38,371 nt of DNA from Planktothrix tepida PCC 9214 (GCF_900009145.1 NZ_LN889802.1:531905-570275); one strand, 5' to 3'. Numbered from the stretch's first letter, positions 18,429 to 27,462 are shown. Made by a program: numbers and translations. The notes: generated from the sequence alone by a model not told the origin.

Positions 18429-18635
18429 TTACTGACTTACTGAAGTTGGTTTTAAGAATAAGGCTACAATTAAGGCAGGTGTTCCTCCAATTAATCCAAT
18501 GATTAACCATCGAGGATAACTTCGTCCTTTTTGTTGAGCAACAAAAGCAGCGATCGCACCAATAATACCATGAAGAATCGCCAAAGTTAAAATAACAGAA
18601 GGGTTGGTCAAAAAATCAAACATTTTATCGGACAA
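18429..18635 (-). CDS. Small two-helix membrane protein (68 aa)
   Basis: This 68-residue protein has two membrane segments, near residues 14-34 (ILTLAILHGIIGAIAAFVA) and 44-62 (LIIGLIGGTPALIVALFL), joined by a basic turn QQKGRSYPRW. The basic loop between the helices suggests a hairpin with its turn in the cytoplasm. Small proteins of this pattern are common in cyanobacteria but I do not recognise a family. Start is ATG 18635 or the in-frame ATG at 18623. The last four codons are contained in one of two 10-bp direct repeats that flank the heptamer array, so the C-terminus may have been altered by that insertion. Confidence 0.7.
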   Translation of the reverse strand: MSDKMFDFLTNPSVILTLAILHGIIGAIAAFVAQQKGRSYPRWLIIGLIGGTPALIVALFLKPTSVSQ

Positions 18636-18861
18636 TAAAAATCTCTCCTACTATCATACAGGATCATTAGCTTAAGTTTAGAGCCGGAGTTAATCAATAT
18701 CTAATAAAGTTTTGATAACCTATAAATAGGTAAGACGTGATCATAAAAAGGGGGATTATGAGTTCTCATAATCAAAATTTATCCGAATAAAATAAATCGA
18801 ATTTCTGGTTTTTCAGTTCAGAAACCCGATTTTGATTCACAACAACAATTCAATCTGAGAT

Positions 18862-19347
18862 TTAATCCAAAAATCCCATTAAAGTAACAGGATCATCAAT
18901 GTCATTGGTCGCAATAGGACGGTTCATCACCATAGAGGTAATTTGCAAATGACTGGCTTCAATGGGACGATTTGCTAAGGCTCCCACCGCATCTTCTAAA
19001 TGAATGAGCGCCACATCATTAGGAGTATTAGATTTAAAAATTGGACGATTTGCTGATAACATCCCCGCAATTTCAAGATGACTATGTTCAATGGGACGGT
19101 TCATAAACGTCATCGTTGAAGCGACTTGAATTTGAGTCGGTGCTGTATTGGCTTGAGAGCCTTTTTTGGCAGGTTTGTCCACGATCTCTAATTGATTTTC
19201 TGGGCTCATATCTGTAGTTGGTTCGTTGTTAACAATGTCTACTTTAACCTGATCAGCTTGAGTTTTATTATCTTGATTTGAGTTTGCTGTTCCACTGGTT
19301 CGCTTCCCAGCATTCCCCCTTTTGGGTGTAGATGAGCTAACTGTCAT
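18862..19347 (-). CDS. NRPI-repeat protein of unknown function
   Basis: This 161-residue protein has two parts. Residues 1-75 are polar and probably disordered (Ser/Thr/Asn/Lys/Gln rich). Residues 76-161 carry four copies of NRPI, at 83-86, 100-103, 126-129 and 142-145. Between them recurs a short block like SHLEIAGM or SHLQITSM, so the unit is roughly (S/T)xLxI followed by a hydrophobic patch and NRPI. Spacings are 17, 26 and 16 residues. There is no signal peptide, membrane segment or cysteine. I do not recognise the family. The gene is isolated, with 226-nt and 325-nt gaps on either side. Composition matches its surroundings. Confidence 0.8.
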   Translation of the reverse strand: MTVSSSTPKRGNAGKRTSGTANSNQDNKTQADQVKVDIVNNEPTTDMSPENQLEIVDKPAKKGSQANTAPTQIQVASTMTFMNRPIEHSHLEIAGMLSANRPIFKSNTPNDVALIHLEDAVGALANRPIEASHLQITSMVMNRPIATNDIDDPVTLMGFLD

Positions 19348-19588
19348 GATGAATACCTAGTTTTTTTTGACAGGGCGAATTTAGAATTTATACTTAACCC
19401 TGCTATTAATTTCATCATTGAAATTTTCCTAGCCTTTCACTCAATTAAGGAGATAATTAAGGACGGGTTAGGTGTTAATTTTGGATTAAAGCTAAATAAA
19501 TTATAAAATAAACTGGATCTTTAGTAAATACCGCGTTGAGACAAATCTCTTTTTGCCATAATAAGTAAAACTGTTGACCGTTGACTGT

Positions 19589-19616
19589 GTACAGACGTGC
19601 CATGGCGCGTCTCTAC
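19589..19616. repeat. 28-bp palindrome, degenerate copy
   Basis: This 28-bp near-palindrome is centred on CCATGG, with outer arms ending in GT and TAC and core ACGTGCCATGGCGCGT. It differs by three bases from the perfect copy at 25903-25930. Confidence 0.9.
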
Positions 19617-19634
19617 TGACTGTCGGCTGTTGAT

Positions 19635-19653
19635 GGGCGAGAAGACCTCGCCC
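19635..19653. repeat. GGGCGAG/CTCGCCC hairpin in the uvrB leader
   Basis: A perfect 7-bp stem with a 5-nt loop (AAGAC). It lies 20 bases before the uvrB start codon and would fold next to the ribosome-binding region if transcribed. Similar hairpins are scattered through cyanobacterial genomes. Confidence 0.7.
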
Positions 19654-19672
19654 CTACTCCCCCTACTCTCCT

Positions 19673-21670
19673 ATGATCCCCTTTCAACTTCAAGCTCCCT
19701 TTCAACCCCTTGGCGATCAACCGCAAGCGATCGCTCAACTCACTCATAATATTAAGGAAGGACAACCCTTTAGTACCCTATTGGGAGCGACGGGAACCGG
19801 AAAAACCTTTACCATCGCCTCGGTGATTGAAAAAATTGGCCGTCCGACTTTGGTTTTAGCCCATAACAAAACCTTAGCCGCCCAATTATGTAACGAATTC
19901 CGTTCCTTTTTTCCTGAAAATGCCGTTGAATATTTTATCAGTTATTACGATTACTATCAGCCAGAAGCTTATCTTCCCGTCACCGATACTTATATTGAAA
20001 AGACCGCTTCTATTAATGATGAAATTGATATGCTCCGCCATTCCGCCACTCGATCTTTATTTGAGCGGCGAGATGTAATTGTTGTGGCTTCCATTAGTTG
20101 TATTTACGGCTTAGGAATGCCTGCGGAATATTTAAAAGCGGCTATTCCCTTACAAGTGGGAGAGGAAATTGATCAACGGGAATTATTACGGGAATTAGTT
20201 TCTGTTCAATATACTCGCAATGATGTGGAATTAACACGGGGGAGATTTCGTCTCAAAGGAGATGTATTAGAAATTGGCCCAGCTTATGAAGATCGAATTA
20301 TTCGAGTTGAGTTTTTTGGCGATGAAATTGAAGCCATTCGTTATATTGATCCGGTCACAGGAGAAGTTTTACAAAGTTTAGACGGATTAAGTATTTATCC
20401 AGCGCGACATTTCGTAACGCCAGAAGATCGGTTAGAAATAGCTTGTCATGATATTGAACAGGAACTCAAACAACGAGTGATTGAATTAGAAACCCAAGGT
20501 AAATTATTAGAAGCGCAACGCTTATCTCAACGCACTCGTTATGATTTGGAAATGTTACGGGAGGTGGGATATTGTAATGGGGTGGAAAACTATTCTCGCC
20601 ATTTAGCCGGACGACAAGCGGGAGAACCTCCAGAATGTTTAATCGATTATTTTCCCAATGATTGGTTATTAGTCGTCGATGAATCTCACGTTACTGTTCC
20701 TCAAATTCGGGGAATGTATAATGGTGATCAAGCGCGAAAAAAAGTTTTAATTGAACATGGGTTTCGTTTACCCAGTGCGGCGGATAATCGACCGTTGAAA
20801 GCGGAAGAATTTTGGCAAAAAGTCAATCAATGTATTTTCGTATCAGCCACACCCGGAGATTGGGAAATTGAACAATCTCAAGGTCAAGTCGTCGAACAAA
20901 TTATTCGTCCTACGGGAGTTCTTGATCCTGAAGTGTTCGTGCGTCCAACGGAGGGACAGGTGGATGATTTATATGGAGAAATTCAAGAGCGAGTGGAACG
21001 AGATGAACGGGTTTTAATTACAACCTTAACAAAACGGATGGCGGAAGATTTAACGGAATATTTACAAGACCGAGGCGTGAAAGTTCGATATTTACATTCG
21101 GAAATTCAGTCTATTGAACGGATAGAAATTATTCAAGGATTACAAAACCGAGATTTTGATGTGTTAATTGGGGTGAACTTATTACGGGAGGGATTAGATT
21201 TACCCCAGGTGTCGTTAGTTGCTATTTTAGATGCGGATAAAGAAGGGTTTTTGCGCTCCGAACGTTCTTTAATTCAAACCATCGGACGCGCAGCGCGAAA
21301 TATTCGAGGACAGGCGATTTTATATGCGGATAATTTAACTCAAAGTATGAGCAAAGCTATTGATGAAACCAACCGACGGCGCGAGATTCAACAAAATTAT
21401 AATCAAGAACATCAGATTATTCCCCAACAAATTATCAAAAAATCGAGTAATTCAATTTTGGAATTTTTGGATGTGTCTCGACGGTTAAATGCTCAAACGG
21501 TAGAAAAACAGGTTGAAATTTTGGAGGACTTGCCTTTAGAAAGTATTCCCGATGTCATTACTCAGTTAGAAACCCAGATGAAAGCCGCAGCCAAACAATT
21601 AGAATTTGAGGAAGCCGCTAAACTCCGCGATCGCATTAAACAATTACGCGATAAACTTATCGGACATTAG
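19673..21670 (+). CDS. uvrB: UvrABC system protein B
   Basis: UvrB is the damage-verifying helicase-like subunit of nucleotide excision repair; UvrA loads it and it then recruits UvrC. The 665-residue length is normal. Walker A is GATGTGKT (38-45). The beta-hairpin region reads [13 protein letters not shown], and helicase motifs include [25 protein letters not shown] and QTIGRAARN. The C-terminal UVR motif ([18 protein letters not shown]), which contacts UvrC, is intact. Start ATG 19673 matches the family N-terminus, which reads [15 protein letters not shown]. It stands alone; uvrA and uvrC are not in the window. An inverted repeat, GGACAT with ATGTCC, overlaps its stop codon. Confidence 0.98.
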   Translation: MIPFQLQAPFQPLGDQPQAIAQLTHNIKEGQPFSTLLGATGTGKTFTIASVIEKIGRPTLVLAHNKTLAAQLCNEFRSFFPENAVEYFISYYDYYQPEAYLPVTDTYIEKTASINDEIDMLRHSATRSLFERRDVIVVASISCIYGLGMPAEYLKAAIPLQVGEEIDQRELLRELVSVQYTRNDVELTRGRFRLKGDVLEIGPAYEDRIIRVEFFGDEIEAIRYIDPVTGEVLQSLDGLSIYPARHFVTPEDRLEIACHDIEQELKQRVIELETQGKLLEAQRLSQRTRYDLEMLREVGYCNGVENYSRHLAGRQAGEPPECLIDYFPNDWLLVVDESHVTVPQIRGMYNGDQARKKVLIEHGFRLPSAADNRPLKAEEFWQKVNQCIFVSATPGDWEIEQSQGQVVEQIIRPTGVLDPEVFVRPTEGQVDDLYGEIQERVERDERVLITTLTKRMAEDLTEYLQDRGVKVRYLHSEIQSIERIEIIQGLQNRDFDVLIGVNLLREGLDLPQVSLVAILDADKEGFLRSERSLIQTIGRAARNIRGQAILYADNLTQSMSKAIDETNRRREIQQNYNQEHQIIPQQIIKKSSNSILEFLDVSRRLNAQTVEKQVEILEDLPLESIPDVITQLETQMKAAAKQLEFEEAAKLRDRIKQLRDKLIGH

Positions 21671-22054
21671 CTAGAGTTAATATGTCCAGCAAGAGGGGAA
21701 AATTTCAGTTTAAAGTCTACAGCACAAAATGTGTATTTTGTCAACCCCTCTTTCTAACGCCTCCGGTTTTAGTCCAAAAACCTGTGTCACATCTCCTCCC
21801 AATTTCGTCAGAAAATTAGCATTTTTAACGATAGAATCAAGGTTCTAGCTGCCATTTTTGCTTTTAGACACAATAACCCCTTGGGAGGTATTTCTTTTAT
21901 AGTACCAGAACCCCCATGATTGCGTCAACTATTTGAGAAAAATTTGCAATAAAATATCAATATTTCTTGACAATCTTTTAAAAACCAAAACAATATGAGG
22001 AAATTAATAAGTTAAACTTAACGATATCAAACTGTTGTTCTGTTATTCCTCTTG
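21671..22054. other. Convergent gap between uvrB and the SLH gene
   Basis: No gene is supported in these 384 bases. Near uvrB, AAGAGGGG (21691-21698) can pair with CCCCTCTT (21745-21752) around an inner 7-bp stem ACAAAAT/ATTTTGT with a GTGT loop (21724-21741), and GGACAT/ATGTCC spans the uvrB stop. These may act in termination, though there is no long T run. The right half is AT-rich. TTGACA occurs at 21967-21972 without a good -10 at the right spacing. Confidence 0.4.
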
Positions 22055-23314
22055 TTAATTTTGTTGGGGTTTTGGAGTATCAGTTAATGCGTCTTGGGCT
22101 GAAATTCCTTCTCCTTGAAATCCAAAAAACCAAAGGGTGGCTGCGGCTTCGGCGCGAGTCACATTCTTTTTCGGTTGAAATAAAGTTGTAAACCCAAAAA
22201 CCCGACGAATATTGGAATTGTCTCCATTATTATAGTCTTCTAAAATAGCAGGTAAAGCTCCCGCATCAATTTTAGAGGTATCCTTAAACCCCCAGCGTTC
22301 TTTAACAGCATCAAGACTTGCTTTCGGTAACGCTTGTCGAGTATCTAAAGGCACTTTCCAGCGAATTAAATCTTCACGGGTTAAACTAGAATCAGGACGA
22401 AACTTGGTAACAGTATTATCTCCCGATAAGGGACTGGGAATTAACCCCGCTTCCGCTAATCCTTGAATTTCTGCAAAATTAGGATGGGTGGTGGGAACAT
22501 CTGTAAATACAGGGTCACTACTGGGAACAGCTAAACGAATTTGTTTAGCGGGATTATTGGCATATAATTGATTATTAACGTCTACAATCCATCGGGCATA
22601 TTGACTGCGAGTAATTTTACCATTAGGATCAGGTAAGGTTCCGGTTTCCTGAGAATTAGGAGCTTTAAAAATACCCAACTTGGCAACATCAGACACCAAG
22701 GGACTTAATTCTTTAGGAACAGAATTGTTATTGGGTTTTTCAGGATTAGAAGTTGGGGTTGGAGTTGGGGTGGAGGTTGGAGTGGAAGTGGGAGTTGGAG
22801 TTGGAGAACTTACTGTTTCTACCGGAAGCGGTTGATAACGAATTTGAAAATAGGTTTTTCCATCCGATTGAGGATTAGGTTGTTGAGCAATTGTTAGTTT
22901 TAAGTTATCTTTTTCGGCACTGAGATTATCGTTATTTTCGTTAGCAGAATTCTCGATAATTTTCCAGTTTTTTGCTTTTAACTCTTTTTGGTAAAAAGCC
23001 TGAACAACATTACTAGGATCTGTTGTTTCCCAGAGGGTAATCACCGCCGTTGAATCTGGGGTTGGAGGCATCACCGTCTGTAAAGTTGCGTTAGGATAGG
23101 GGGGAATTTCTGAGGGAAAATCACTGGGAAGTTCAACAGGCGGAATAGAAGGTTTAGGGTTAGTAACGGGTGCAGTTGTTGCTTGAGGTGCGGGGGTATT
23201 GGTTTGTAATAATGGATCAGCTTTGAGAGAATTTTCTATTGCTTTCCCGGTGGGACTATTAGCACAAGCAGAAAGGGAAGTGATTAAACTGAGGATTAAA
23301 ATAATCTGTTTCAT
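22055..23314 (-). CDS. SLH-domain lipoprotein with Thr/Pro linker
   Basis: This 419-residue protein starts with a lipoprotein signal (MKQIILILSLITSLSAC, lipobox Leu-Ser-Ala-Cys17). Residues about 60-180 form a domain with WETTDPSNVVQAFYQKEL, a small alpha/beta module seen in envelope proteins. A repetitive TPTPTSTPTSTP linker follows at about 190-205. The C-terminal 200 residues carry S-layer-homology modules, with ITRSQYARWIVDVNNQL and FTDVPTTHPNFAEIQGLAEAG as the clearest. SLH modules usually bind peptidoglycan-linked polymers, so the protein may tether a membrane to the wall. ATG 23314 is preferred over an upstream in-frame ATG (23377) since it gives the lipobox. Confidence 0.88.
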   Translation of the reverse strand: MKQIILILSLITSLSACANSPTGKAIENSLKADPLLQTNTPAPQATTAPVTNPKPSIPPVELPSDFPSEIPPYPNATLQTVMPPTPDSTAVITLWETTDPSNVVQAFYQKELKAKNWKIIENSANENNDNLSAEKDNLKLTIAQQPNPQSDGKTYFQIRYQPLPVETVSSPTPTPTSTPTSTPTPTPTSNPEKPNNNSVPKELSPLVSDVAKLGIFKAPNSQETGTLPDPNGKITRSQYARWIVDVNNQLYANNPAKQIRLAVPSSDPVFTDVPTTHPNFAEIQGLAEAGLIPSPLSGDNTVTKFRPDSSLTREDLIRWKVPLDTRQALPKASLDAVKERWGFKDTSKIDAGALPAILEDYNNGDNSNIRRVFGFTTLFQPKKNVTRAEAAATLWFFGFQGEGISAQDALTDTPKPQQN

Positions 23315-23571
23315 TGATCTAGCAGGGAACAGGAAATTGGAAATCGGGGACAGAATTAATACTTTTGGCGGTTTCATATCAGTTTAATTGATGACAACTT
23401 CTTGAACACTGCTATCGATCAGCGAATGGTTTCATTTTAACAGAAATTAGAGAATTAGAGCAAAAATGGGAATCAGATTTTAATCTCAGTGGTGAAGGTT
23501 TAGGGTTGGGTTCATCAAGAGGGGTATAAGATTCCCTCTTCCTGCTTTTAAGGTTTCCAAAGTTGAAATTT

Positions 23572-24750
23572 TTAGACAGGAATTACCTCAGCTAAAACTT
23601 GAACTAATGTTTGTAATTGTATCAAGGTATGAGTCGCCATTAAGGAAATCCGAATGCGGCTGGTATTAGCAGTGGGGGGACGAATAGCGGCGGCAAAAAT
23701 TCCTTGCTCTTTGAGTTTTTGTCCGATAGTTAATACCGTTGCTGCATCTTTGATGGGAACACAAAAAATGGGGGAAAGAGATTCAGAAAGGGGGATATTA
23801 AAGCGGAGTTGTTTTTCTTGGAATAGGGTTTTTAAAGTTTCAACATTTTGCCATAATTGTTCCCGTCGTTGAGGTTCAGTTTGCACAATATTAATCGCAG
23901 CTAAAGCCGCAGCAGTATCCGCCGGACTTAATCCAGTAGTATAAATCCAACTCGGTGCACGATTTCTTAAAAAATCAATGAGTTCCGCCGAACCTGCCAC
24001 ATAACCTCCTAAACTTCCGAACGCTTTACTCAGGGTTCCCATTTGGATTAAAGTTTCTTTGGTGCAATTAAAATACTCTACACATCCGGCTCCTGTTTTT
24101 CCAAAAACTCCCGTAGCATGAGCTTCATCTACTAATAACATACAGGAAAATTCTTCACTGATGTCAAGTAAATCCAGTAAAGGACATAAATCTCCATCCA
24201 TACTAAAAACACCATCGGTAATAATCAGTGCTTTTCGATAAGGAAGACGATGTTCTTCGAGGAGTTCTCTTAACTGTTCAGGATTATTATGTTGATATTC
24301 TAACACCGTTGCGCCACTCATTTTCGCGCCATTTTTAAGACTAGAGTGGTTATATTCATCAGATAGAATTAAATCCCGTTGTCCAACTAAAGCACTAATC
24401 GTGCCAATATTTGCTAAATAACCAGAACTAAAAACAATGGCATCCTCTGTTTGTTTAAAATGAGCGATCGCTAATTCTAAATCTCGATGGAGTTGGCGAT
24501 GTCCCGTTAACAATCGAGAACCCGTAACTCCGGTTCCAAATGCTTGAGTTGCGGCAATAGCCGCATCAATTAACCGTTGATCTCCGGCTAATCCTAAATA
24601 ATCGTTACTCGCAAAATTAATCAAGGGTTTCCCGTCAATGATCAGGGTAGCACCTGCTTGATTTTCTACCGTTTGAACAGAACGATACCAATCGACTTTA
24701 TGAATCGTCTCAAGGGCTTTTTCTATCCAAGCGTAAGCATCATTGATCAT
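23572..24750 (-). CDS. bioF: 8-amino-7-oxononanoate synthase
   Basis: BioF condenses pimeloyl-ACP or pimeloyl-CoA with alanine, using pyridoxal phosphate, in biotin synthesis. The protein has 392 residues from ATG 24750. Family blocks are [46 protein letters not shown] (PLP ring Asp and His) and [12 protein letters not shown] with the Schiff-base Lys. ATG 24750 is chosen over the longer frame from 24819, because the [16 protein letters not shown] start fits the family and overlaps the upstream small gene in a coupled manner. Other alpha-oxoamine synthases share these blocks, so the exact product is inferred. No other bio genes are in the window. Confidence 0.88.
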   Translation of the reverse strand: MINDAYAWIEKALETIHKVDWYRSVQTVENQAGATLIIDGKPLINFASNDYLGLAGDQRLIDAAIAATQAFGTGVTGSRLLTGHRQLHRDLELAIAHFKQTEDAIVFSSGYLANIGTISALVGQRDLILSDEYNHSSLKNGAKMSGATVLEYQHNNPEQLRELLEEHRLPYRKALIITDGVFSMDGDLCPLLDLLDISEEFSCMLLVDEAHATGVFGKTGAGCVEYFNCTKETLIQMGTLSKAFGSLGGYVAGSAELIDFLRNRAPSWIYTTGLSPADTAAALAAINIVQTEPQRREQLWQNVETLKTLFQEKQLRFNIPLSESLSPIFCVPIKDAATVLTIGQKLKEQGIFAAAIRPPTANTSRIRISLMATHTLIQLQTLVQVLAEVIPV

Positions 24751-24970
24751 GTTCAATATCGGAAGAATAAGGTTGACTGATTTCGGCACTTTCGCCACGA
24801 ACCGGAGGTAATTTATCAACTAATCCCAGATCAAAGGCAATATCGGGTAAATCCCCAGCGATATAATGTCCGGGTTCAAAAATACGACTGGGAGTAAAAC
24901 AAAGTTGACGGAGTTCAACCACTTCCGTCGGTTCAAACATTCCTCTAAAGTGTCTTCGTTCCAGACTCAT
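24740..24970 (-). CDS. Small protein overlapping bioF (76 aa)
   Basis: This 76-residue protein has no recognised domain. It has charged ends and a middle block [24 protein letters not shown]. Its last 11 nt overlap the start of bioF, with TGA inside the bioF N-terminal codons, so the two would be translationally coupled. The frame is open with an ATG at 24970. Codon use looks normal. It could be a conserved partner of bioF or a protein that only shares the transcript. Reality is likely because of the tight overlap, but no homology can be claimed here. Confidence 0.55.
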   Translation of the reverse strand: MSLERRHFRGMFEPTEVVELRQLCFTPSRIFEPGHYIAGDLPDIAFDLGLVDKLPPVRGESAEISQPYSSDIEHDQ

Positions 24971-25036
24971 GATTCAGATTCCTCTTGATTTCCCTGTGAT
25001 GATATTGAACATTTTAAAGCATAACTGCAACGTTGA

Positions 25037-25882
25037 TTAATCCCTGAGATGGGTTGGATTATTAAGGGTTTCATCCAGAGGTTTTCCACAGTGGGGACAA
25101 ATTCTAGGGGGAGGAGTTTGAGCTAACTTTTTATTAGCTGTGATCACTTCAGTAAAACCCGACGCAATTAACCCCGCAGGTAAGGCAAAAAGTCCAATGC
25201 CTAATAAAGCTAAAATTCCCCCTAATATTTTTCCTAAAGGAGTAATGGGATAAATATCTCCATAACCGACTGTGGTTAAAGTAATAATCCCCCACCACAT
25301 CGCCGCCGGAATATTGGGAAATTTATCCGGTTGAGCTTCATGCTCGACAAAATAAATTAATGTAGCCGAAGAAATCAATAAAAAACATACAATATTTAAG
25401 GTTAAAATTAGTTCTTCCTGACGCAAGTGAATGACTTCACCTAAAATTTTAATTCCACGAGAATAACGACCTAATTTTAGAAGCTGTAAAAATCGAGTTA
25501 ATCCAAATAATTTGATACTTCTTAGGTCAGCATTCGTAAAAGGGAGATAAAAGGGTAAGAAAGCAATTAAATCAATAATCGCTAGGGGTGTTACCATATA
25601 TCGGAGTCTTCCCCAAATCGGATGGCGATATCTATCAAGGGTTGTACATGACCATACCCTTAATAGATATTCTAATGTAAAAACCCCAACTGAAAATCGG
25701 TTAAAAGCAATGAAATAAAATTCATAAGCTTTAAAAATTTCTTCAATAGATTCTATACAAACAGCCAAAGTATTGGAAATAATTAGAAATATCAAAAAAT
25801 ATTCACAAGCACGGCTTAAAGTTTGTTTATGCTCTTTTGCTTCTAAAATTAGAAATATGCGACGCTTAATTTTTCTAGCCAT
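25037..25882 (-). CDS. Voltage-gated-type potassium channel protein
   Basis: This 281-residue protein has six membrane segments. S1 is near 28-46, S2 near 62-77, S3 near 97-113, and S4 near 121-146 is basic (RSIKLFGLTRFLQLLKLGRYSRG). S5 and S6 flank the pore. The selectivity filter is TVGYGD at 204-209, preceded by the WWGIITLT pore helix. It should conduct potassium in the cytoplasmic membrane. The C-terminal tail ends in CPHCGKPLDE (residues 262 onward), a half zinc-ribbon-like motif with only two cysteines, which may act across subunits of the tetramer. Start is ATG 25882. A perfect 28-bp palindrome lies 20 bases upstream in the leader. Confidence 0.92.
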   Translation of the reverse strand: MARKIKRRIFLILEAKEHKQTLSRACEYFLIFLIISNTLAVCIESIEEIFKAYEFYFIAFNRFSVGVFTLEYLLRVWSCTTLDRYRHPIWGRLRYMVTPLAIIDLIAFLPFYLPFTNADLRSIKLFGLTRFLQLLKLGRYSRGIKILGEVIHLRQEELILTLNIVCFLLISSATLIYFVEHEAQPDKFPNIPAAMWWGIITLTTVGYGDIYPITPLGKILGGILALLGIGLFALPAGLIASGFTEVITANKKLAQTPPPRICPHCGKPLDETLNNPTHLRD

Positions 25883-25902
25883 TGATTTATTGTCAGTTAT
25901 CA

Positions 25903-25930
25903 GTAGAGACGTGCCATGGCACGTCTCTAC
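25903..25930. repeat. 28-bp perfect palindrome flanked by 9-bp direct repeats
   Basis: A perfect 28-bp palindrome centred on CCATGG, with 14-bp arms beginning GTAGAGACGTGCC. CAGTTATCA lies directly on each side (25894-25902 and 25931-25939). It falls between the channel gene and the 25955-26254 gene, in the channel leader. Confidence 0.95.
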
Positions 25931-25954
25931 CAGTTATCAGTTATCTGTATTTTT

Positions 25955-26254
25955 TTACATTTCTTGAATTAACCTTAGCTGATTTTGTCGCATTTGAGTC
26001 ATCGTTTCCATCATATTACTTGCCATGTCTTTTTCAACATCTGACATTTGTTCCCAAAAAGAAGCCGCACGGCGAGCCGAGATCAAATCTTGCCAAATTA
26101 AGTTTAATAATTCTGCCATTTGGGGAGATTCTGTTTTAATCACTGTCAAAAGTTCATCAAAACATTGATTAGCTTCAGGATGAGTTTCTACCGCTTTTGC
26201 TAAGTCTAAACAGGTTTTCAGTTGCTCAACCCAATTTTTGCTCGGAACAGTCAT
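25955..26254 (-). CDS. Small helical protein of unknown function (99 aa)
   Basis: This 99-residue protein is acidic and almost entirely helical. Blocks are NWVEQLKTCLDLAKAVETH, QCFDELLTVIKTESPQMAELL, NLIWQDLISARRAASFWEQM and MASNMMETMTQMRQNQLRLI. The ARRAASFWEQM stretch suggests a helix packing surface. I cannot name the family. There is no signal peptide or membrane segment. Start is ATG 26254, with GGAGAAAAC as a possible ribosome site upstream. The gap to the channel gene downstream is 72 nt and is occupied by the palindrome. A conserved cyanobacterial protein is likely. Confidence 0.7.
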   Translation of the reverse strand: MTVPSKNWVEQLKTCLDLAKAVETHPEANQCFDELLTVIKTESPQMAELLNLIWQDLISARRAASFWEQMSDVEKDMASNMMETMTQMRQNQLRLIQEM

Positions 26255-26406
26255 CCAGGTTTTCTCCTTAACTATTTAGAGTCTTGTTCTCATTATGTAA
26301 TTAAATTCTGAGAATCCCCAAACCCCAGATCAAATTTCCCCAGGGACTGACGACTGACTCCCATTCATGCCAAGATAGAGTATTAAGTTCAGTTGATATC
26401 AATCTC

Positions 26407-27414
26407 ATGGGTAAACAGCGAGTTCTATCAGGAGTACAACCGACCGGAAACCTTCATCTGGGGAACTACCTCGGTGCTATTCGCAACTGGGTCGATAATC
26501 AAGCGCAATACGATAACTTCTTCTGTGTTGTCGATTTACACGCGATTACCGTTCCTCATAATCCAGCCACCTTAGCCGCAGATACCTACACCATTGCCGC
26601 CCTATATTTAGCTTGTGGCATCGATTTAGACTATTCTACAATTTTTGTTCAGTCCCATATTTCCGCCCATAGTGAACTCACCTGGCTTCTTAATTGTATT
26701 ACCCCGATTAATTGGCTACAAGATATGATTCAGTTTAAAGAAAAAGCCATTAAACAGGGGGAAAATGTCAGCGCGGGTTTACTCGATTATCCCGTCTTAA
26801 TGGCGGCGGATATCTTACTTTATGATGCGGATAAAGTTCCCGTCGGAGAAGATCAAAAACAACATCTGGAATTAACCCGTGATATTGCAGTAAGATTTAA
26901 TCATTTATTCGGTCAAAAGAAGGCTGTCCTGAAATTACCTGAACCTTTAATTCGTCCCGAAGGTGCACGGGTGATGAGTCTCACCGATGGAACTCGAAAA
27001 ATGTCAAAATCCGATCCTTCAGAATTAAGCCGAATTAATTTATTAGATGATCCCGATACAATTACTAAAAAAATTAAACGCTGTAAAACGGATTCAGTTC
27101 GAGGTTTAACCTTTGATGATTCTGACCGTCCAGAATGTCATAATTTATTAATGCTTTATGGCATTCTAACCAATAAAACCAAAGCAGAAGTTACCGCCGA
27201 ATGTCAAGACATGGGATGGGGTCAATTTAAACCTTTATTCACAGAAACTGTCATTGAAAGTCTAAAACCCATTCAAGAAAAATATAAAGCCGTGATGGAT
27301 GATCAAGGCTATTTAGAATCTGTATTAAGAACAGGTCGAGAAAAAGCCGAAGCTGTCGCCAATGAAACCCTAAATCGGGTTAAAGATGCAATGGGATATT
27401 CCCGACCATTGTAA
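26407..27414 (+). CDS. trpS: Tryptophanyl-tRNA synthetase
   Basis: TrpS charges tRNA-Trp with tryptophan. The 335-residue length is normal for the bacterial class I enzyme. The HIGH-type motif is HLGN (17-20) in QPTGNLHLGNYLGA and the KMSKS motif is exact at 198-202. Tryptophan-pocket blocks such as ADILLYDADKVPVGEDQKQHLEL are present. Start ATG 26407 fits the family N-terminus, which reads GKQRVLSGVQPTGNLHLG. It is a single gene, separated from metF by 229 nt. A hairpin, AACCCAG (27435-27441) with CTGGGTT (27456-27462), lies shortly downstream and may mark its end. Confidence 0.98.
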   Translation: MGKQRVLSGVQPTGNLHLGNYLGAIRNWVDNQAQYDNFFCVVDLHAITVPHNPATLAADTYTIAALYLACGIDLDYSTIFVQSHISAHSELTWLLNCITPINWLQDMIQFKEKAIKQGENVSAGLLDYPVLMAADILLYDADKVPVGEDQKQHLELTRDIAVRFNHLFGQKKAVLKLPEPLIRPEGARVMSLTDGTRKMSKSDPSELSRINLLDDPDTITKKIKRCKTDSVRGLTFDDSDRPECHNLLMLYGILTNKTKAEVTAECQDMGWGQFKPLFTETVIESLKPIQEKYKAVMDDQGYLESVLRTGREKAEAVANETLNRVKDAMGYSRPL

Positions 27415-27434
27415 TTTGATAATCGGGAATAGGA

Positions 27435-27462
27435 AACCCAGAGAAAAAAAACTTCCTGGGTT
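27435..27462. repeat. Hairpin downstream of trpS
   Basis: AACCCAG and CTGGGTT form a 7-bp stem around an A-rich loop of 14 nt, 21 bases after the trpS stop. No T run follows on the plus strand, so a terminator role is uncertain. A similar CCCAG...CTGGG hairpin occurs at 30243-30277. Confidence 0.4.

Larger units (their letters stand above)
19348..19672. other. Intergenic region with mosaic of palindromes before uvrB
   Basis: These 325 bases hold no gene. The right half is a patchwork of small repeats: a 28-bp degenerate palindrome (19589-19616), TGTTGAC-like runs on both sides of it, and a GGGCGAG/CTCGCCC hairpin (19635-19641 and 19647-19653) 20 bases before the uvrB ATG. If uvrB is transcribed from further left these would fold in its leader. 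I see no LexA-type box with confidence. Confidence 0.5.
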
